Below the pieces are notes generated by a model. The model worked only from the letters and a program-made list of their open reading frames with translations. It made no database searches and had not been told where the DNA came from. From positions 1 to 64,000 of the forward strand of contig NW_019775505.1 in NCBI RefSeq assembly GCF_001039355.2: DNA of 64,000 nucleotides. Direction: 5' to 3'. The DNA is from Lingula anatina (lineage: Eukaryota > Brachiopoda > Lingulata > Lingulida > Lingulidae). Position 1 is the first letter of the stretch; each line of letters begins with the position of its first letter. Below, in pieces: positions 48,201-61,275 of the stretch. The position numbers and the translations under genes are program-made.

Positions 48201-51200
48201 TGACATGTGTAGCATATACAGAATTAAGAGAAAAATATCTGCCAGTGAATAACCCTACTAAAGAAAGTTTTTTAAGATTAATGACAACAAAAAACACAAA
48301 ATTAATATCTAGTTTAGCTGCTTATATATTTAATGCTTTTTTATTGAGAAAAGAAATTTTAGATCACTGACAAAAACAAAATTAATAATCCTTAATACTT
48401 CTCACGGACTTTACTGTTATTATTATTATTATTATTATTATCATTATTATTATGTACCATGGGCCGGAGGCCTTGAAAAACTGAATAAATTATACTATAA
48501 GTATATCTAAATCAGAAAAGGCCAGACCTGATGTCTCAAAGTGGAGCTTCGATAAGTGGAACTTCGATAACTCAATCGCTTTAAATGTAATTTGAAAAGT
48601 GAACGACAGTTATGAATTCTGACTCTGACAAATTTAATATCTAGATGGAGCTCATCGATATGTCGGTATTCTCTTAATTTCATCATACTAGTTTAAACTT
48701 GTCTTCGCCTTGTTCCAAAATAAACGCACGACATATCATATGTTTCCATATAAATTGTTATTCTAAAATTACTTACTTCTTGGGATTTGGCCACCAAACT
48801 GGATCATTTAGTACTACACCCAACGCATGGATAATGGGAGTCTAGAAATTTAATTAACAATTTGTCACGAAGTATTTTATATATAATTGCTATAAATCAG
48901 ACGTTATTTTATAAACAATATACACTCGAACCGCAGTAACAGTAAACGGATTTCATAGAAGTCCATCCTTTCTTATTAGCCAAATTAGATTGAATTAGGA
49001 GCTCTAAGAAATAACAAGGAAATACAATTAAAAATGATAAACATAATCATAAAAATAGAATAAAATAAGATTAGAATAAATAAAGAAAAAAGAAAAACGG
49101 GACCGAACAAGCTGCTCTGAAGTTAAAGTTGTTATCTCCGGTGCCAGTGTGAACATGCGACCAGCACTTAAAGACAGTCAATACAGCCATGAATACCAAA
49201 AAAAAAAAAAAAAAAAAAATTAAAATGTAAACATTCCCACGGTGGCCCGTGGACATTTACAAAGTCGACAAAAGTCGGAAAATCGTATTCTTTCATACAT
49301 GTATGGCAAATATGATTGAGACTTCACATATTTTATGAAGAATCACCATCTATGTCATGTAAACAGACAAACAAAATGGCGTTTGCTATTCATATTTCCA
49401 TGTATAATGACGTCTCTCACTTACTCCAGTTGGTATGACGTAACCTCCCAGTGTGACGTCTTTTTCATCGTCATAGCGGCCAGCATAAGGTGAAACCACC
49501 GCCACGCGCAGCGTTTCGTCCATTACCTGACGGGTGTACCTGGTACGTGAATTAACAGATGAAATATGAAGTCTCAGTTGTGGAATTTTCTTTTACGGTT
49601 TAATACTTGTGTAAGGTAAAGTAACGATGCAGAATGTGCTTCTTTCAGAGTAAGTGCAAAGGTAAGGATTAGTTCGAAATGAGAAAAACAGGTCTTCTTA
49701 AAATAAAACAATTGCAAAATATACTAAAATAATTAATGAAATAATAAAATAACTAAAGAAATAAATAGATAAATAAATATATAAATGGTTGGATGCGTAA
49801 AGTGGCCATATACATAACTAGAAATTATTACACATTGTTACCACATTTACAAACAGTAACAAGACCAGCACCAAGTAAGTGAATTTTATACAAGCACTTA
49901 CACCAACTTTGCAATGTTAACCGGTGTAACCTTGCCTGTGTCACCCAGTACGGCTTTTACTTCTTGGTACATTTTCTCCTGAACGACAGGATATACAGAG
50001 ATGAAGTGGAGGGCCCACACTAACACTGAAACGTTATAAACAGTTTAGTTTTCAGTTGGTCGCATGGGTTTGGTGATTAAGGCAATACTATCGTTTGGAA
50101 TTCTCTAAAGCCCCCTTTACACTGGACGGCGTCCTTTCTCTGTCCTGTAGTACGGTCTCGTTTGAGAGTAAAAATAATTATTTACCTGTCGACAACTGGC
50201 CGATCATTGAGTATTCATTTTGCAACCAAAGCGATGCTTGTGGCTCCATTCTACGACCACAGGGATACCATTTCATGGTGGCACAAAAGACGCAGAAAGA
50301 ACGCCGTTCAGTGTAAAGGAGGTTTAAATGATAACAAAGGTTAGTTAAGACCTATCAGTGCCCTCTTTTAGCTTTTTTTGCAGTTGCCCCCCTCCCCCCC
50401 CCCCAAAGTACCGGTATATCTAACCCAAAGTATAAGTAGCGAATCGAGACAAAACCAAACGATTTTCTTCCATCCGCACACTGTACATATTATAATGTAA
50501 TTGCGCTACTGTATTTGATTAACATAAGTCATTTTTGCGTCTCCGCCTTTTCCCTAGAAAAAATTTTGATCAAGCTGCCGATATTCCTTGGGAGTGAAAA
50601 GCCTGGACAGGATGTTTGCGTCCCTGTTTTTCCATATCTGAATAAAGGCACGGCTCGTATGAAATAGTACGGTAATCCTTAACCTCAGTTGAAGGTTTTC
50701 AAGATATTAATTTTATAAATTAAAATTGAACAGGCGTACACGGTTGTAAGGGTTTTAATAATTCATAAAATGGTTAAGCAGAGCTAGTTAATACGGTCAT
50801 ATACCTACAATTTCCTGATGAATGGAAACCACCAACGATGAAGCTCATTAGCTCTCCCCTTAGCATGTCATCTGGGATATTGTTCTCAATCAGGACGTCA
50901 ATTAACATCTCTCGTTTCTCGGTGGTCGGATTCTTCTGTCTATAGTCAATCGCAGCTGCTAATGTATCTTTCATATATTTATTCGCTGTAAAAAGAAAAA
51001 AAATTCTGGAAGTCGAGCGGGCGTAAAACGGATTATGTACAGTAAAATTACACATTTTCTTAACAATCGAAGTGCTTATGGGAATATCCAATCCTTTAGC
51101 ATAAGAAGTACAGGTACATGTAATATTAGTCGAAAATCTTAAAACGGTACACAGTACACATAACAATAACTGAGAAGAAATGAAATAACAATATTATATG

Positions 51201-52568
51201 ATTTCTTTAAAGGATGACACTTTCATAATTTCTTTGAACGGCTACACGTGAAAAGAATGAATGAAAAGAATCAAGTCTGAGTGAAATAAAACCTTTTCCC
51301 ACCATTGTTAAACTTCCTTTCACGCTCACTCCCAGGCTTTGGAATATCTCCTCCAAGTCTCTCTTCCATATCGTACCAACACTGTAAGAATATTAGATCT
51401 TTCATTTTCAAGCAAAATAGAACATCGTGCATATGCTAGTCCAATTTATGCGACCTAAGTTTGCGTTTAGAATTATGCATACAGTCTCATGTTAGAATCC
51501 GCACGCGTCATTTCTTAGACACGATTCCAAATGCCAAAAGCCCGGATTCACAATCAGAGATGATCAGATCCGCAGATCAAATATGAGCGACCCGCCTACC
51601 GCGTAATTCCCGTGGGAAATCTATACAGCATTTATTAGTTAATGACTCGGCAAGCTTTTAAGTGGGTCGACCATATTTGGTCCGCGGATCAAATTATTCT
51701 GAATGCACTAAAAGAGTCGATTTAAACTTACTACATCATATGCCTTCCAAAATTGTGTGATCTGCTCCTCATCCAAAAAGTAGTCTCCAAGTGAAGTCTG
51801 TGTTATGGCCTTCAACGTGAACAATAAAGCCTCCTGGCGGCAAGGGATATGCTCATCACGTGGTGTTTGAGACCATTTCTCCAACAATTCCTCGGCAAGC
51901 TGTGATAATTGAAATACTCAGATCAAAATATTAATAATAATAAATAAAATAAATCCTAGACAATTATAATTTTTCAAGATTCTTGTCATTCTTGTCATAG
52001 TTAACTATCTGCTGCAGCAAGATATATAATATAGAGATTTAGAGAATAAAAAAGAAGAATTATTCGCAAATTCTCTTTTTAAATGCAATGAAAAATAATT
52101 TAACGTATTTGAAACACTTCTTATTACCTCAAAATGCAATTACATCTATTCTAAAGATCGCCAGTGGCATCGCATTGAATTTAAAAAGCACAAACTGACT
52201 AATTCAAAAGGACTTCAAATCTGTGGGCGAACTGTATTTAAACGTTTCTGACATTTGGAAAGGATCAGATTATATATAATAAATTAAAATGAATAACCGT
52301 TTGGAATTTTTCTATACATCTCATCACACTTTCGTGACTGAAGCATGGGTCGTAAGTGTTCCTCCTCCACTTTCCGTCTCCTTTGTTAGCATATGGGATA
52401 GCGTGTTCAGTGACCAAGGGCTTGAAGATACTCAACAAAACCTCTGGAAACAGATGTTTGGATCACATTTACGTAAAAGAAAATACATTACAAAGTTCAA
52501 TGTAGTCAGATGAAGAATAACTTATCATGATTATTACTGGTTTTTTGTTTATAATCATTATTATTACC

Positions 52569-52615
<47 letters not shown>

Positions 52616-53847
52616 GCTAAGTGCTGCCATATATTTTTCTTAAAGGAAAAATTAAAAATGTTTCGACTATAGGTAAAACGTAAAGAAATTAAATCATGCA
52701 CATACATGTATAATCGATTACAATAGCTAAATTTGATTTGAACAGTAAATGAGCAAAACCAACCAAAACTTCTTTCACCTGGTCTATCGAACATACGCGA
52801 GGTCTCTTTAAACAGTTGAGGAGAGGCAATGCTGACTACAATTTGTTCTCCAAACCAGAACTTTGCTATAGGTCCATACTGCTGGTGTAGCCACATAAGG
52901 AACTCATGGAGACTTCCATGCTTTTTAACCAGATCTAGGTTTCCATGTCTGAAATGAAAATACCAAAGCTTTTTACAAACGACAACTTGTGTACATGTGT
53001 ATGCTTTGTAGCCGAATCTACCGCCATATATAATATATCCAGAATAACCAAGTCTTCGAACGTTTCATTAAGAAAAGATGACTTTTCTGTTGAAGCGTAT
53101 ATCATACGATGCCTTGAATGAAATCAATAATAAGCACTAAAATACTACTCAAGCTAGCTCTCACCAAATATTATTACGTTCGCAATATGATATAACGGAT
53201 TAATTCGTAAATTCTGAGTTTGCATTCACAAACGCGCCGCATGAAGCCACAAACGGTAATTATCGTTCACGAGGCCTTTTATTGGGTCCTTAAAGATATC
53301 TTTAAGAAACCCCATTGGAAATGCTACCAATAGGATTTTTCCTCCACAAGATCCTACAGGATTCCTGAAGCATCACCAAGAATCTATGGGGGGTTTTAGC
53401 AAGGGAAGTAATCTGCACATCCGGATACTTACTTGATGTCCTTGGCCTTCAGTCCCGGAATGTCGTTGCCAGATTTGTTGCGGACTAAGAACTGAAAAGA
53501 AACAATAGTAAGGCTGCGTGTCAGATGCAATTTCTACACCCCATGTGATTACCTTTCATCGTAAATAATAATGCAAAAAAAGCCTCCATTTATTGCTAAA
53601 TGCATTTCGGTGTTGGCGGAGGGAGAGAGATACCAGTATATCAACTAATTGTCTAATATGTTTCAACGCTGACAATGCTATGTTAACATTATACATAAAA
53701 TATGAGATGGAAAGTAAATAAGGTCGTTTTTATGGACCAGCCTGTATGTGCAGCTACAAAAACACCTCTTACCTTCGTTTTAATCATTGGCAGTAGCACG
53801 AGTAATACAGAGGCTACCACAAAGATGCACAGCAGCAAAAGGTACAT
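45234..53847 (-). CDS. CYP20: CYP20-like cytochrome P450, copy g5 (12 coding exons, hybrid origin)
   Basis: Predicted 482 aa from the Met at 53847; an in-frame Met four codons upstream (53859) is an alternative. Exons: 53847-53773, 53491-53433, 52948-52779, 52443-52298, 51899-51732, 51381-51303, 50985-50809, 50025-49902, 49539-49425, 48841-48777, 45731-45575, 45347-45234. The frame is intact. The I-helix region reads GGFHSSGN (as in g2), the K helix ETLR, and the haem loop GFAGKRKCPG, Cys near 423. Exons 1-2, introns 1-2 and the leader resemble g3/g4; exons 4-12 and introns 3-11 resemble g2; the change falls within exon 3. Intron 10 holds a LINE with a nested element, intron 7 a MITE. Exon 9 has SPYAGR where g2 has APYAGR. 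Confidence 0.9.
45774..48505 (+). mobile_element. 5'-truncated non-LTR retrotransposon with 12-bp target duplication
   Basis: In g5 intron 10, antisense to the gene. Flanked by TCTAAATCAGAA at 45762-45773 and 48506-48517; g2 intron 10 has the single uninterrupted site. Reverse-transcriptase pieces in order: AYKIGYSTVDHIFTLQ, DFSAAFDSVQH (across a frameshift), GTRQGCMLSPFLFTLFINEF, the catalytic LLYADD, and after the nested insertion ILFYGAEIWGH, RYPAHVYDML and YGFGYVWEAQGVGN. It ends in an (ATT)n tract and GAAAAACTGAATAAATT. Several stops and frameshifts make it inactive. Confidence 0.9.
46668..47444. mobile_element. DNA-transposon-like element nested in the LINE
   Basis: Interrupts the LINE coding frame. 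Flanked by AATCAACC at 46660-46667 and 47445-47452 (8-bp duplication), with TACCCT/AGGGTA terminal inverted ends. Bridging the two sides through one copy of the duplication restores the expected LINE reading order (KTTQHQIN to NKALFVIK). No transposase is evident in the 777 bp. The 8-bp duplication would fit hAT-like elements, but the termini are too short to assign a family. Confidence 0.75.
50111..50322. mobile_element. MITE (family A, copy 2)
   Basis: In g5 intron 7. Ends CCCCCTTTACACTGGACGGC and, mirrored, AACGCCGTTCAGTGTAAAGG. The core shares AACTGGCCGATCA and GCAACCAAAGCG with the reverse complement of copy 1 (1691-1904). Flanked by TAAA-like duplication; the g2 intron lacks it. Confidence 0.8.
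51561..51692. repeat. inverted-repeat element, g5 counterpart of 14173-14296
   Basis: GATCCGCAGATCAAATATG at the left and CCATATTTGGTCCGCGGATC at the right, now imperfect. Same intron position as in g2. Confidence 0.65.
52559..52613. repeat. (ATT)n microsatellite in g5 intron 3
   Basis: About 17 units with one interruption. The g2 homologue near 15130-15152 is much shorter. Confidence 0.85.
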
Positions 53848-54665
53848 CTTTTCTATCATTAAATCTATGCTTGAAAGCGTGCTGAGTCACCTTGACAAAC
53901 AGCTGCAATAAGTACAGGTGATACAGGTAGTAGTCCACATTACAATGAAAGTTGTGTGTAACCTTCAGCAACAGACATTTAATCCTATAAGAAATGTTTA
54001 ACTAACACGAACACGAACATGTGAACACGTGAAATATGTCAAAGCTACAACAAGATCGTGAATCTTTAACTAAAACTATCAAGCGTTTTCTTTAAAAGGA
54101 AAAATGCAAAAAGAAAAGAGACAACTATGGACGTGATCTCAGGAGGTATCGGTAAGTTTTTTCATAGTATCTCAATTGTCCAATTTGTGGCAGGAAAATA
54201 TCTTTTTGCAAGTTTCTGGTCCGTTAAACGACTAATTATTTATTATAGTGACGACAAAGACGTTCTGGAACCTTCAAATATTTATTTACCAACTCACTCC
54301 TCATACAAATTCGCAAGTATTTATACTCTATTTTTCCATACAGTTCACGCGTTTAATTGTTTTTCCTCCGATTGTCTATGGCGTGATTATCAGAAATTTT
54401 CCATTTTCATGTTGCATACACGTGACAGAAAATTGCAATCCTACTGCAAAATTAAACAATCAAATAAAATTATATCTTACTTTGACCTCTGTCATCTTTA
54501 CCTAACACTAAAACAGTTTCCACACTCGTTGACTCTTTCAGAAGTTAAACTTACATATAATAACTCCGCGTCCTTTTACTTATTTGATTCCTCTTTAATT
54601 ATTACCTGCTATTACTGAAGGCATCAGTCATTAACTTAACAAAATATTGTTTTAAGCAAAAAGAA

Positions 54666-54696
<31 letters not shown>

Positions 54697-55080
54697 AAAG
54701 AACTACCTGTTAAGCGAAACGAACATATTTGTAGCCGATATGTCCCCTTAAGTACAACAATATGCACTCGTGTTAGATAATTGGAAAAATCAACATGATG
54801 ACAAAAATGGACACCTTATCGGTATGTGATAAGAAACATCTAAGCAATCTATTTTCTAAACAGAAAAGGTAGTCTTCACTGCTAATTTGGTTCACAAGTA
54901 TTTACGAAAATCTCATGCACTACATGAAGTTTAAATGTTGTGCAGGTTATGAACAGTATTAACAATACACCCTTTCAACAGTCACTTATGGTTTTTCTAC
55001 TCACGTTTCTGTTGTCTGTCGCTGAGCTCAATGACATGTAAACGGAGACCGTACTTGAAAGTCACAGAGAAACGATCCAG
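53848..55080 (-). promoter_or_regulatory. g5 5' leader with predicted noncoding first exon
   Basis: Acceptor TTGCAG before 53902; donor GTGAGT beginning at 55004 after a noncoding exon aligned with those of g3 and g4. This supports a g3/g4-type 5' end for g5. A 163-codon plus-strand frame at 54127-54618 overlaps but is not preserved in the g3/g4 counterparts. Confidence 0.45.
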
Positions 55081-57597
55081 GCAACAACATGAAAGGTTTT
55101 AAACAATTAATAGCAATTAAACTACATCAGCACGAATAACCTGTCTATCCTATCCAAAGGCTGTGCAGCAGTCGGTTATAAAATGTCTTAATGCATATCC
55201 TTCTCTGGCATTTAGTGCGGCTTCATTTTCGGCTTGTGTCTTGGCTTCATCATTCCATACATAAAAGGTTTGATATAAGCTAAATAGAAGGTGCGTCGAA
55301 GCTCAGGTGTGACAGGGATAGTAGTCCTAGTAATGGAAATCTGGGGTCCCATATGGTTATAGTGCAAGTCAGGGCAAGTCGGAGTATGGAATTTAGTATA
55401 GGGGACGAATTTCACCTGTATAAAGTAATGAGGAGCGGACTACGGTTCCTAGAGGACTACCATCCCTGTAACACCTGCCCTCTTTTGCCATGAGGTGGAA
55501 TACAGGCCACCAATTCAATAAAAATATCAGTCGACACCGACCTGCAATTCAGGTTATAGCCCTGACGACTCTGTGGGTCGTTACACGGCACTGGCAGCTT
55601 AAAGGCTATATGCGTGTGAGGAAAAATGAGAATATCATAATTGTGAATGGAAAAAGATTATTAATGTATAATAAAGCACAATGTTTGATTTCCACAAATA
55701 TAGCTGTTTTAATGAAAAATTATACACCTACGAACTGTGCCAAATTATTCTTCATAGCGGTGTGATATATCTGTCATCAACCTCCTGAACATTTTGAATG
55801 GTTACCAATGTAAATATTATTATAAAACATAACCATTTTTAAATAGGCAAAAAAAAAAAAAAAAAAAAGAATGTTCCTTCGGTATAATGAAAGGTGTCCA
55901 GAATGTGGGCTGAAAAAATTACTTCTGAATGCTACCTCGCACCTTCGTCTCAACAGTCGCAATAAGCACAGGGAAAAAACGTCATGAACGAGGGCGCTCA
56001 GTCGTTTTTGGCGTGTTTAAGACTTTATATTCTCCATAATATCAATTAAAAGGCTTTTCGTTACATTGTATTTTATATCTAATCTATCATCACTAAGGAC
56101 TTACCCAAGAAAAAAATAACAAAGAAATCTTTAGATGTTTACCACGCTATACACTTTATGAAATAGCTTGGTCGTTTGTGGTCTTCCTTTGTTAAGTCTC
56201 TTTTTCTCACTTTCTGTCGGTCAAAACGCGAAGTTGTATCGGCTAAGTTACCTCAACAAACAAAGTAAATGTTGGCAAGTTTTGTCAATTTCGCCATTTT
56301 GTTTATCTCAAAAGCGCGCTTTCCGCACATTTGATTCCTGTTCTATTGCATCTGTTCTGTTCTATACGCATAGACCCCCATTAAAAAGGCCCAAGGACTA
56401 TGCGTTTACATTAAAGTAACTCTCGCTTCTTCTTGTTCATATTCTGCACTAGTTAACTGCAGACACTTCTGTATGCTATGAACAATTTATTTTCATTTAT
56501 AAGGGATGCCAAACAGTTTATTCTGCTGAGATTTTACACAAGCTGAAAGTGAACATGGTAGTACAAAGTTATTGGCCAATTAAGTCCGGTTGAGAATCCA
56601 TCCGCCCCTTGTACTGAGTATCTCCAATCTCCAGTATCCCAACACCTCAACACTTCAGCTACATTGAAACTGGGCGAAGAATCGCCTCCATAGAGTATTC
56701 GTATCGCTTTTAGCCTGTGATATTGCTTTCGGTACATAATATAAGACAATAGAGCCATCAATGGGAACCTCATATTTTACGAGAAGCACAGTTAAAACAA
56801 AAAAGTAAAGTTTTAGACTAAGCGTTTATTAATGCGTACTCGTGCGCTGCACAATGGTCCACAGACTTAACCGCCGCTAATTATACACAGAAGTATTTTG
56901 TATACCAGAAAATAGGAGATAATAAAACGTCACAGTCTTGCCTTGTGTGGAAGTATGTAAGATAAACCACATGACATTATTAGGCACCCGAGACTGTAGT
57001 CATAGATAAAATGTCGTATTGAGCACGCTACGGTGACTAAAAGGGTGGTCTTGTTTTAACGGGAGAAAAAGACGAAAGAGCAGGTATGTCAACCGTTTGT
57101 CCTATTAAAATTTTCTGTGATAAAAACATTTCGTTTTAAATTATTAAATGAATAAATCAACAAACGAATAAATAAATAAATAAATAAACAGAAATAATTA
57201 CATCATGATTCTTGATAAATATGTGCATGATCAAAGGATGGGCTACAGGATATAACAGACAAGAAAATGCGTATTCGAAAAAATAAAAATTAAGAGCTAT
57301 TGTTTAAATCCTGTGTGTTTGTATTTTTATGTGTGAATACGTTGGTAACCACGTAACGTGTGCCTTTTCCCCCATAACCTATCAGATCAAAATAATAACC
57401 TACCTAAAATTTGGTTAAAAACAAGAATGTCGATAAACAAAAGGGATATTGTTGATAGGCAAGACATAATTAGACAGATATGAAGTGGTACGTCAGTAAT
57501 TTCTGAATATGCTTTCTCCCCCATTCTCCCCGAAATTTTCCAGTGCCACGAAATTAATTCAGCAAAGAACATTTTATTTTAACTTCACAACACAAAG
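55081..57597. other. intergenic region between g5 and the Ly6-type gene
   Basis: 55480-55745 aligns with the g3 upstream region (about 27290-27560). 55851-55868 is a poly(A) run. 57195-57255 repeats 44790-44850. The rest is unassigned; the frames at 56168-56419 and 56534-56773 show no recognisable features. Confidence 0.45.
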
Positions 57598-60500
57598 ATG
57601 GCTGGAATAGGACGGACGGAGGTCGCAATTCTCCTTGTATCTTTACTCTGCCTCCTTCAGTGTGGTAAGTTTATATTTTTGTTGAATTGTGTTGCCGTAA
57701 CCTCGTGTCTTAAGAAACTTATTTCATTGAAGTGGTTGAAAAAGCTTTCGTCTTGAACGTAAAGGATATCATAAGCTTGTTTAGGAATACGTTTACCTAC
57801 TGGTAAGACATCTGTAGACAGAGATCATTCAGACGAATCCTTTGATACTAAATGTGTTCGTTATTGAAAATTTGAGGAGTGACACTCGTTTGGCAATTAT
57901 ATGTAACTTTTAATCAATCCTCACTTACGTGTAAAGGGACGGTATGAGATTACAGATCGTATTAGTGAAGATGCCTTATATATTCCAAATTTTTAAAAAG
58001 GCACTAAAATCATAAATAAGAAAGAAAAAACTCATCATTTATGCATTAAATCCATTGAGTTCCTTTCAAACAGTCTGAACCTAAACTTAAACACAATTCT
58101 ATGATGCCATCTACTTCTATTGCCAATGGAATACAGTGGTACCTCTTGTCTGTTCGACGCCATTTTGAAAGGTTAATACTGTGCGTCACGCATCAGGAAC
58201 AATGGACCTGTCTACATTAAAATCTGAATCATGATATGCATCAGGGACTTATGCATGCTATTATCAACTTCTTTACGAGGCTGTTAAAGGGGAGGATAGG
58301 GGGGTGGTTAAGATAAGTCTAGCACACTTACTTGAAAATTATCTACACGGCTTAATTATAATTTTTCTTCAATACCTCAGCTCCAAAAAGATTTTAAGTT
58401 AAATGTTAAACGTGTCCCTGTGCATAAATATTTGCAACACTGTATGTTACAACTGGTGAACATGTAAGCAAGATGGACTACACAGTAGTTTAAGGGGGTA
58501 AAAGGTACACATAATACATAGGGGAAATTTGAAAGCGTAGATCCATGGCACAGATGCACACACGTGGAGGCGAGAACGTACTCGAACAGCGACCCAAACG
58601 CATGCACTCACAAACCCGAAGCACAAGCACATAACTAATGGAAAAAAATCGTCGGCAATGATTTACAGAGAAAATGAAAACCCAAGCTTGTTTTGAATAG
58701 CCTACAATGACCGTACAGTACCGTACAGCGATTAGTGCATTTTGATAATATTTTTCTTTATACCAGCACATGTGCTTGCTTATATGTGTCATTACTTTTT
58801 ACATTTCGATTCAGTACTAGTGCTTCACTTAATGGCTTAGTGAACTATGGACGTGAGACATGTTCCGATACGGCAAGCCACTGTTCGTCATAAGTTTGTG
58901 TTACATCTCCACTCATACCAATAACAAATACTATAGTAGATCATTATTTCAAAATACAAAATCAAACTTCTGTCAAAAATGCTCAAAAACAAGACGTTCA
59001 TTAAAACACGTAATTTTACTTCCTTATCCTCTTCATGATACCTATCTCCGCTAATTAGAATTTTAGATCAATGACGGGGGAATGGAATTATGCTAAATGT
59101 CCTCAACACCATAAAGGTGATACTTATCACCATATACCTCGTCGAGGGGCAATTGTGGTGTTGTTGAATATTATCACTGTATATAATCATCACGCCTTTT
59201 AGAGCACTTGTGAACTTAAATGTAGACAGGGTTTCATTTATAAGGTACATGTTGGCATTCACATAGGCCTACAATCACAGGGAGCGATAGGGCACACAAA
59301 CAGAAAATTCAAATTTCACTCATGAAAATGCATACTTCAGATAGGTAAAATCTATCTTTGGTACGATTACAGGGAATGAGAAAAATGCCCGCCATGTATA
59401 ATATACGTTATTCTGTGATCGTGTTATTTTTTGTTATCTTATTTTAAAAAACCAGAATAATGTGGTATTTTTCGTTTCATTTACATATTTTGAAATATTG
59501 AAATGTCTAGTTAACTATTTTCAACATTTACCTTCTCATCTTCTACATTAATTAGTCTTTGAAGTATGTGCGGTTTGTTTTGATGGTGTATAACATAGGT
59601 TTTATTATCATTATATTATCAAATATAAATCAATACTCAAACTTATATTCAAATTATATTGTGTGTATTATAAAACCACTAGGTCAATTTTATGCCTAAA
59701 TATGTTACAAAGGTTCTTATTATTCCCAATTTAGACCTATAAAATGATTAAAACTCCTTAATTAGAAGAACATGATGTGGAGATTTCCTTCTGCATAATC
59801 AGAAAAACGTGGTGGTCTTAATGAGACGGGGGTCATTTTTAAATCAGAATTATGTAATGAAAATTGATACAGAACATGCGATATAGGGGCGGGTCGAGCT
59901 TCACTGTATGATCCGGGAATAGAAATTAATTGCATTTTTTTTTTGTTCTTGAGGAAAATTAATTTTGGTGCAACAATCTTGAATCGCTTTAAGTACAAAA
60001 TCCCAAGTTGACATACAATAACCCCTTATCTGCTGTAACCGTAGATTCAGTAGATTCATTTGAAACAAAAACAGTAACATGGTAAATCAAATATATTTTT
60101 TGAATTCACAAACGGAGCGTTACATATTGTTTGCTTTCATTATAATAGGTGGCGCACAAGACACACAGCCAGGGCAGCAAGAGGCCGAGAAACAAAGCGA
60201 GCCAGTATTCTCTTGTATCACATGCCACTCGCTCAAGGAAAGGGAGTGTGAGGACACGTTTAATGTGAACATAAGTGACCCAGAGAAATATATAAAATTT
60301 GTGAAACCATGTAAAGGACACAACATGTGCATGAAAATTGTCGGAGAGGACATGCAGGGTAGGTATATCATGTAATATACACCGTGTTACTAAATTAACA
60401 AATGTTATTGGCAGTAGTAAACAATTGTTTCCAGCAAAAATCGCCTGCACGGGTATGTGTATCAATATGAGAGAGAGAGAGAGAGAGAGAGAGATGTAAA

Positions 60501-61275
60501 GTGCATGTGTGTGAGCGTGCGTGCGTGTGCTGGAAAGTGTACAATAGAGAGACCCAGATTTCTTAGTCATCTTTATATTTGGGGTGAAAATATTTTATAA
60601 GCAAATTCACACGTCACAGGCGTGCAAAAAATAGTGCAGGATACGTTTTTAAACATACCTTATCATATACAGTAACACAATCTAATCATAAGTGCGAATG
60701 TTAATTTATATTTATGTCAATTTTGCTAGTGTGCATATATAAGGGTTTAAAGTTTAACTGAATGTTGAATGTACACTCTTGAGTTTAGATTTAGGAATGT
60801 CAGGTGATGGATGCACGCATGCTCTGACAGGGTTCTCAAAAATCCATTCATTGATGAGTGAACTGGACATTTTCTATCTTGAAATGAAAAGAAAAAATTA
60901 AAAACTTAGCATAGAAGTGAAAACACAATTATATTAATATTGGGCTAATGCTAATGCATTAATAAATCATTTTCCAACGTTCTTTTAGACCGTTCGCAGC
61001 GAAAAGTGGTTATCCGTGGATGTCCCCGAGTCGGTCCGGAGACCCCCGGGTTCAGCCGAACACGAGAGGAATGCATAAATTATGAATACAAACACGAGGA
61101 CCGAAGGATTACAGACTCAGTTATTGGCAAAAAAGAAGAAGTCCAGGAATACGACTTGAAAGGAACAACATGCTATTGTAAAGGAGACAAATGTAACAGC
61201 GGACATCACGTGACGGGTCACGTGATCCATTATGTGATTGGCGTCATTGTCGCAGTGTCAGTGTTTTTAGCCTGA
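57598..61275 (+). CDS. Ly6/uPAR-domain GPI-anchored protein (3 exons)
   Basis: Predicted 187 aa from exons 57598-57664, 60149-60358 and 60989-61275; both introns are phase 1 with GT-AG ends. Residues 1-22 form a signal peptide (hydrophobic core VAILLVSLLCLLQC). The mature part has the three-finger cysteine pattern: CITCHSLKEREC, KPCKGHNMC, RGCP, EECINYE, and the diagnostic ending CYCKGDKCN. After the last Asn come NSG and a hydrophobic tail (VIHYVIGVIVAVSVFLA), which fits a GPI-anchor signal. The protein should sit on the outer face of the plasma membrane. The CxxC start and long C-terminal spacing resemble invertebrate Quiver/Sleepless-type Ly6 proteins, which modulate channels and receptors, but the partner cannot be predicted. 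It is unrelated to the P450 array and lies on the opposite strand. Confidence 0.85.
60469..60494. repeat. (GA)n microsatellite in Ly6-gene intron 2
   Basis: Thirteen GA units. Confidence 0.95.

Noticed and set aside
54127-54618. 163-codon plus-strand open frame upstream of g5
   Set aside because: The homologous g3 and g4 leaders do not keep the frame, it overlaps the predicted g5 5' leader, and the protein has no recognisable feature.
55200-55415. 67-codon minus-strand frame with Met/Pro/Lys-rich end
   Set aside because: Short, not flanked by recognisable splice or start context, and situated in diverged g5 upstream sequence.
60106-60570. 154-codon minus-strand frame
   Set aside because: Antisense of Ly6-gene exon 2 plus a (GA)n microsatellite translated as a Leu-Ser run.
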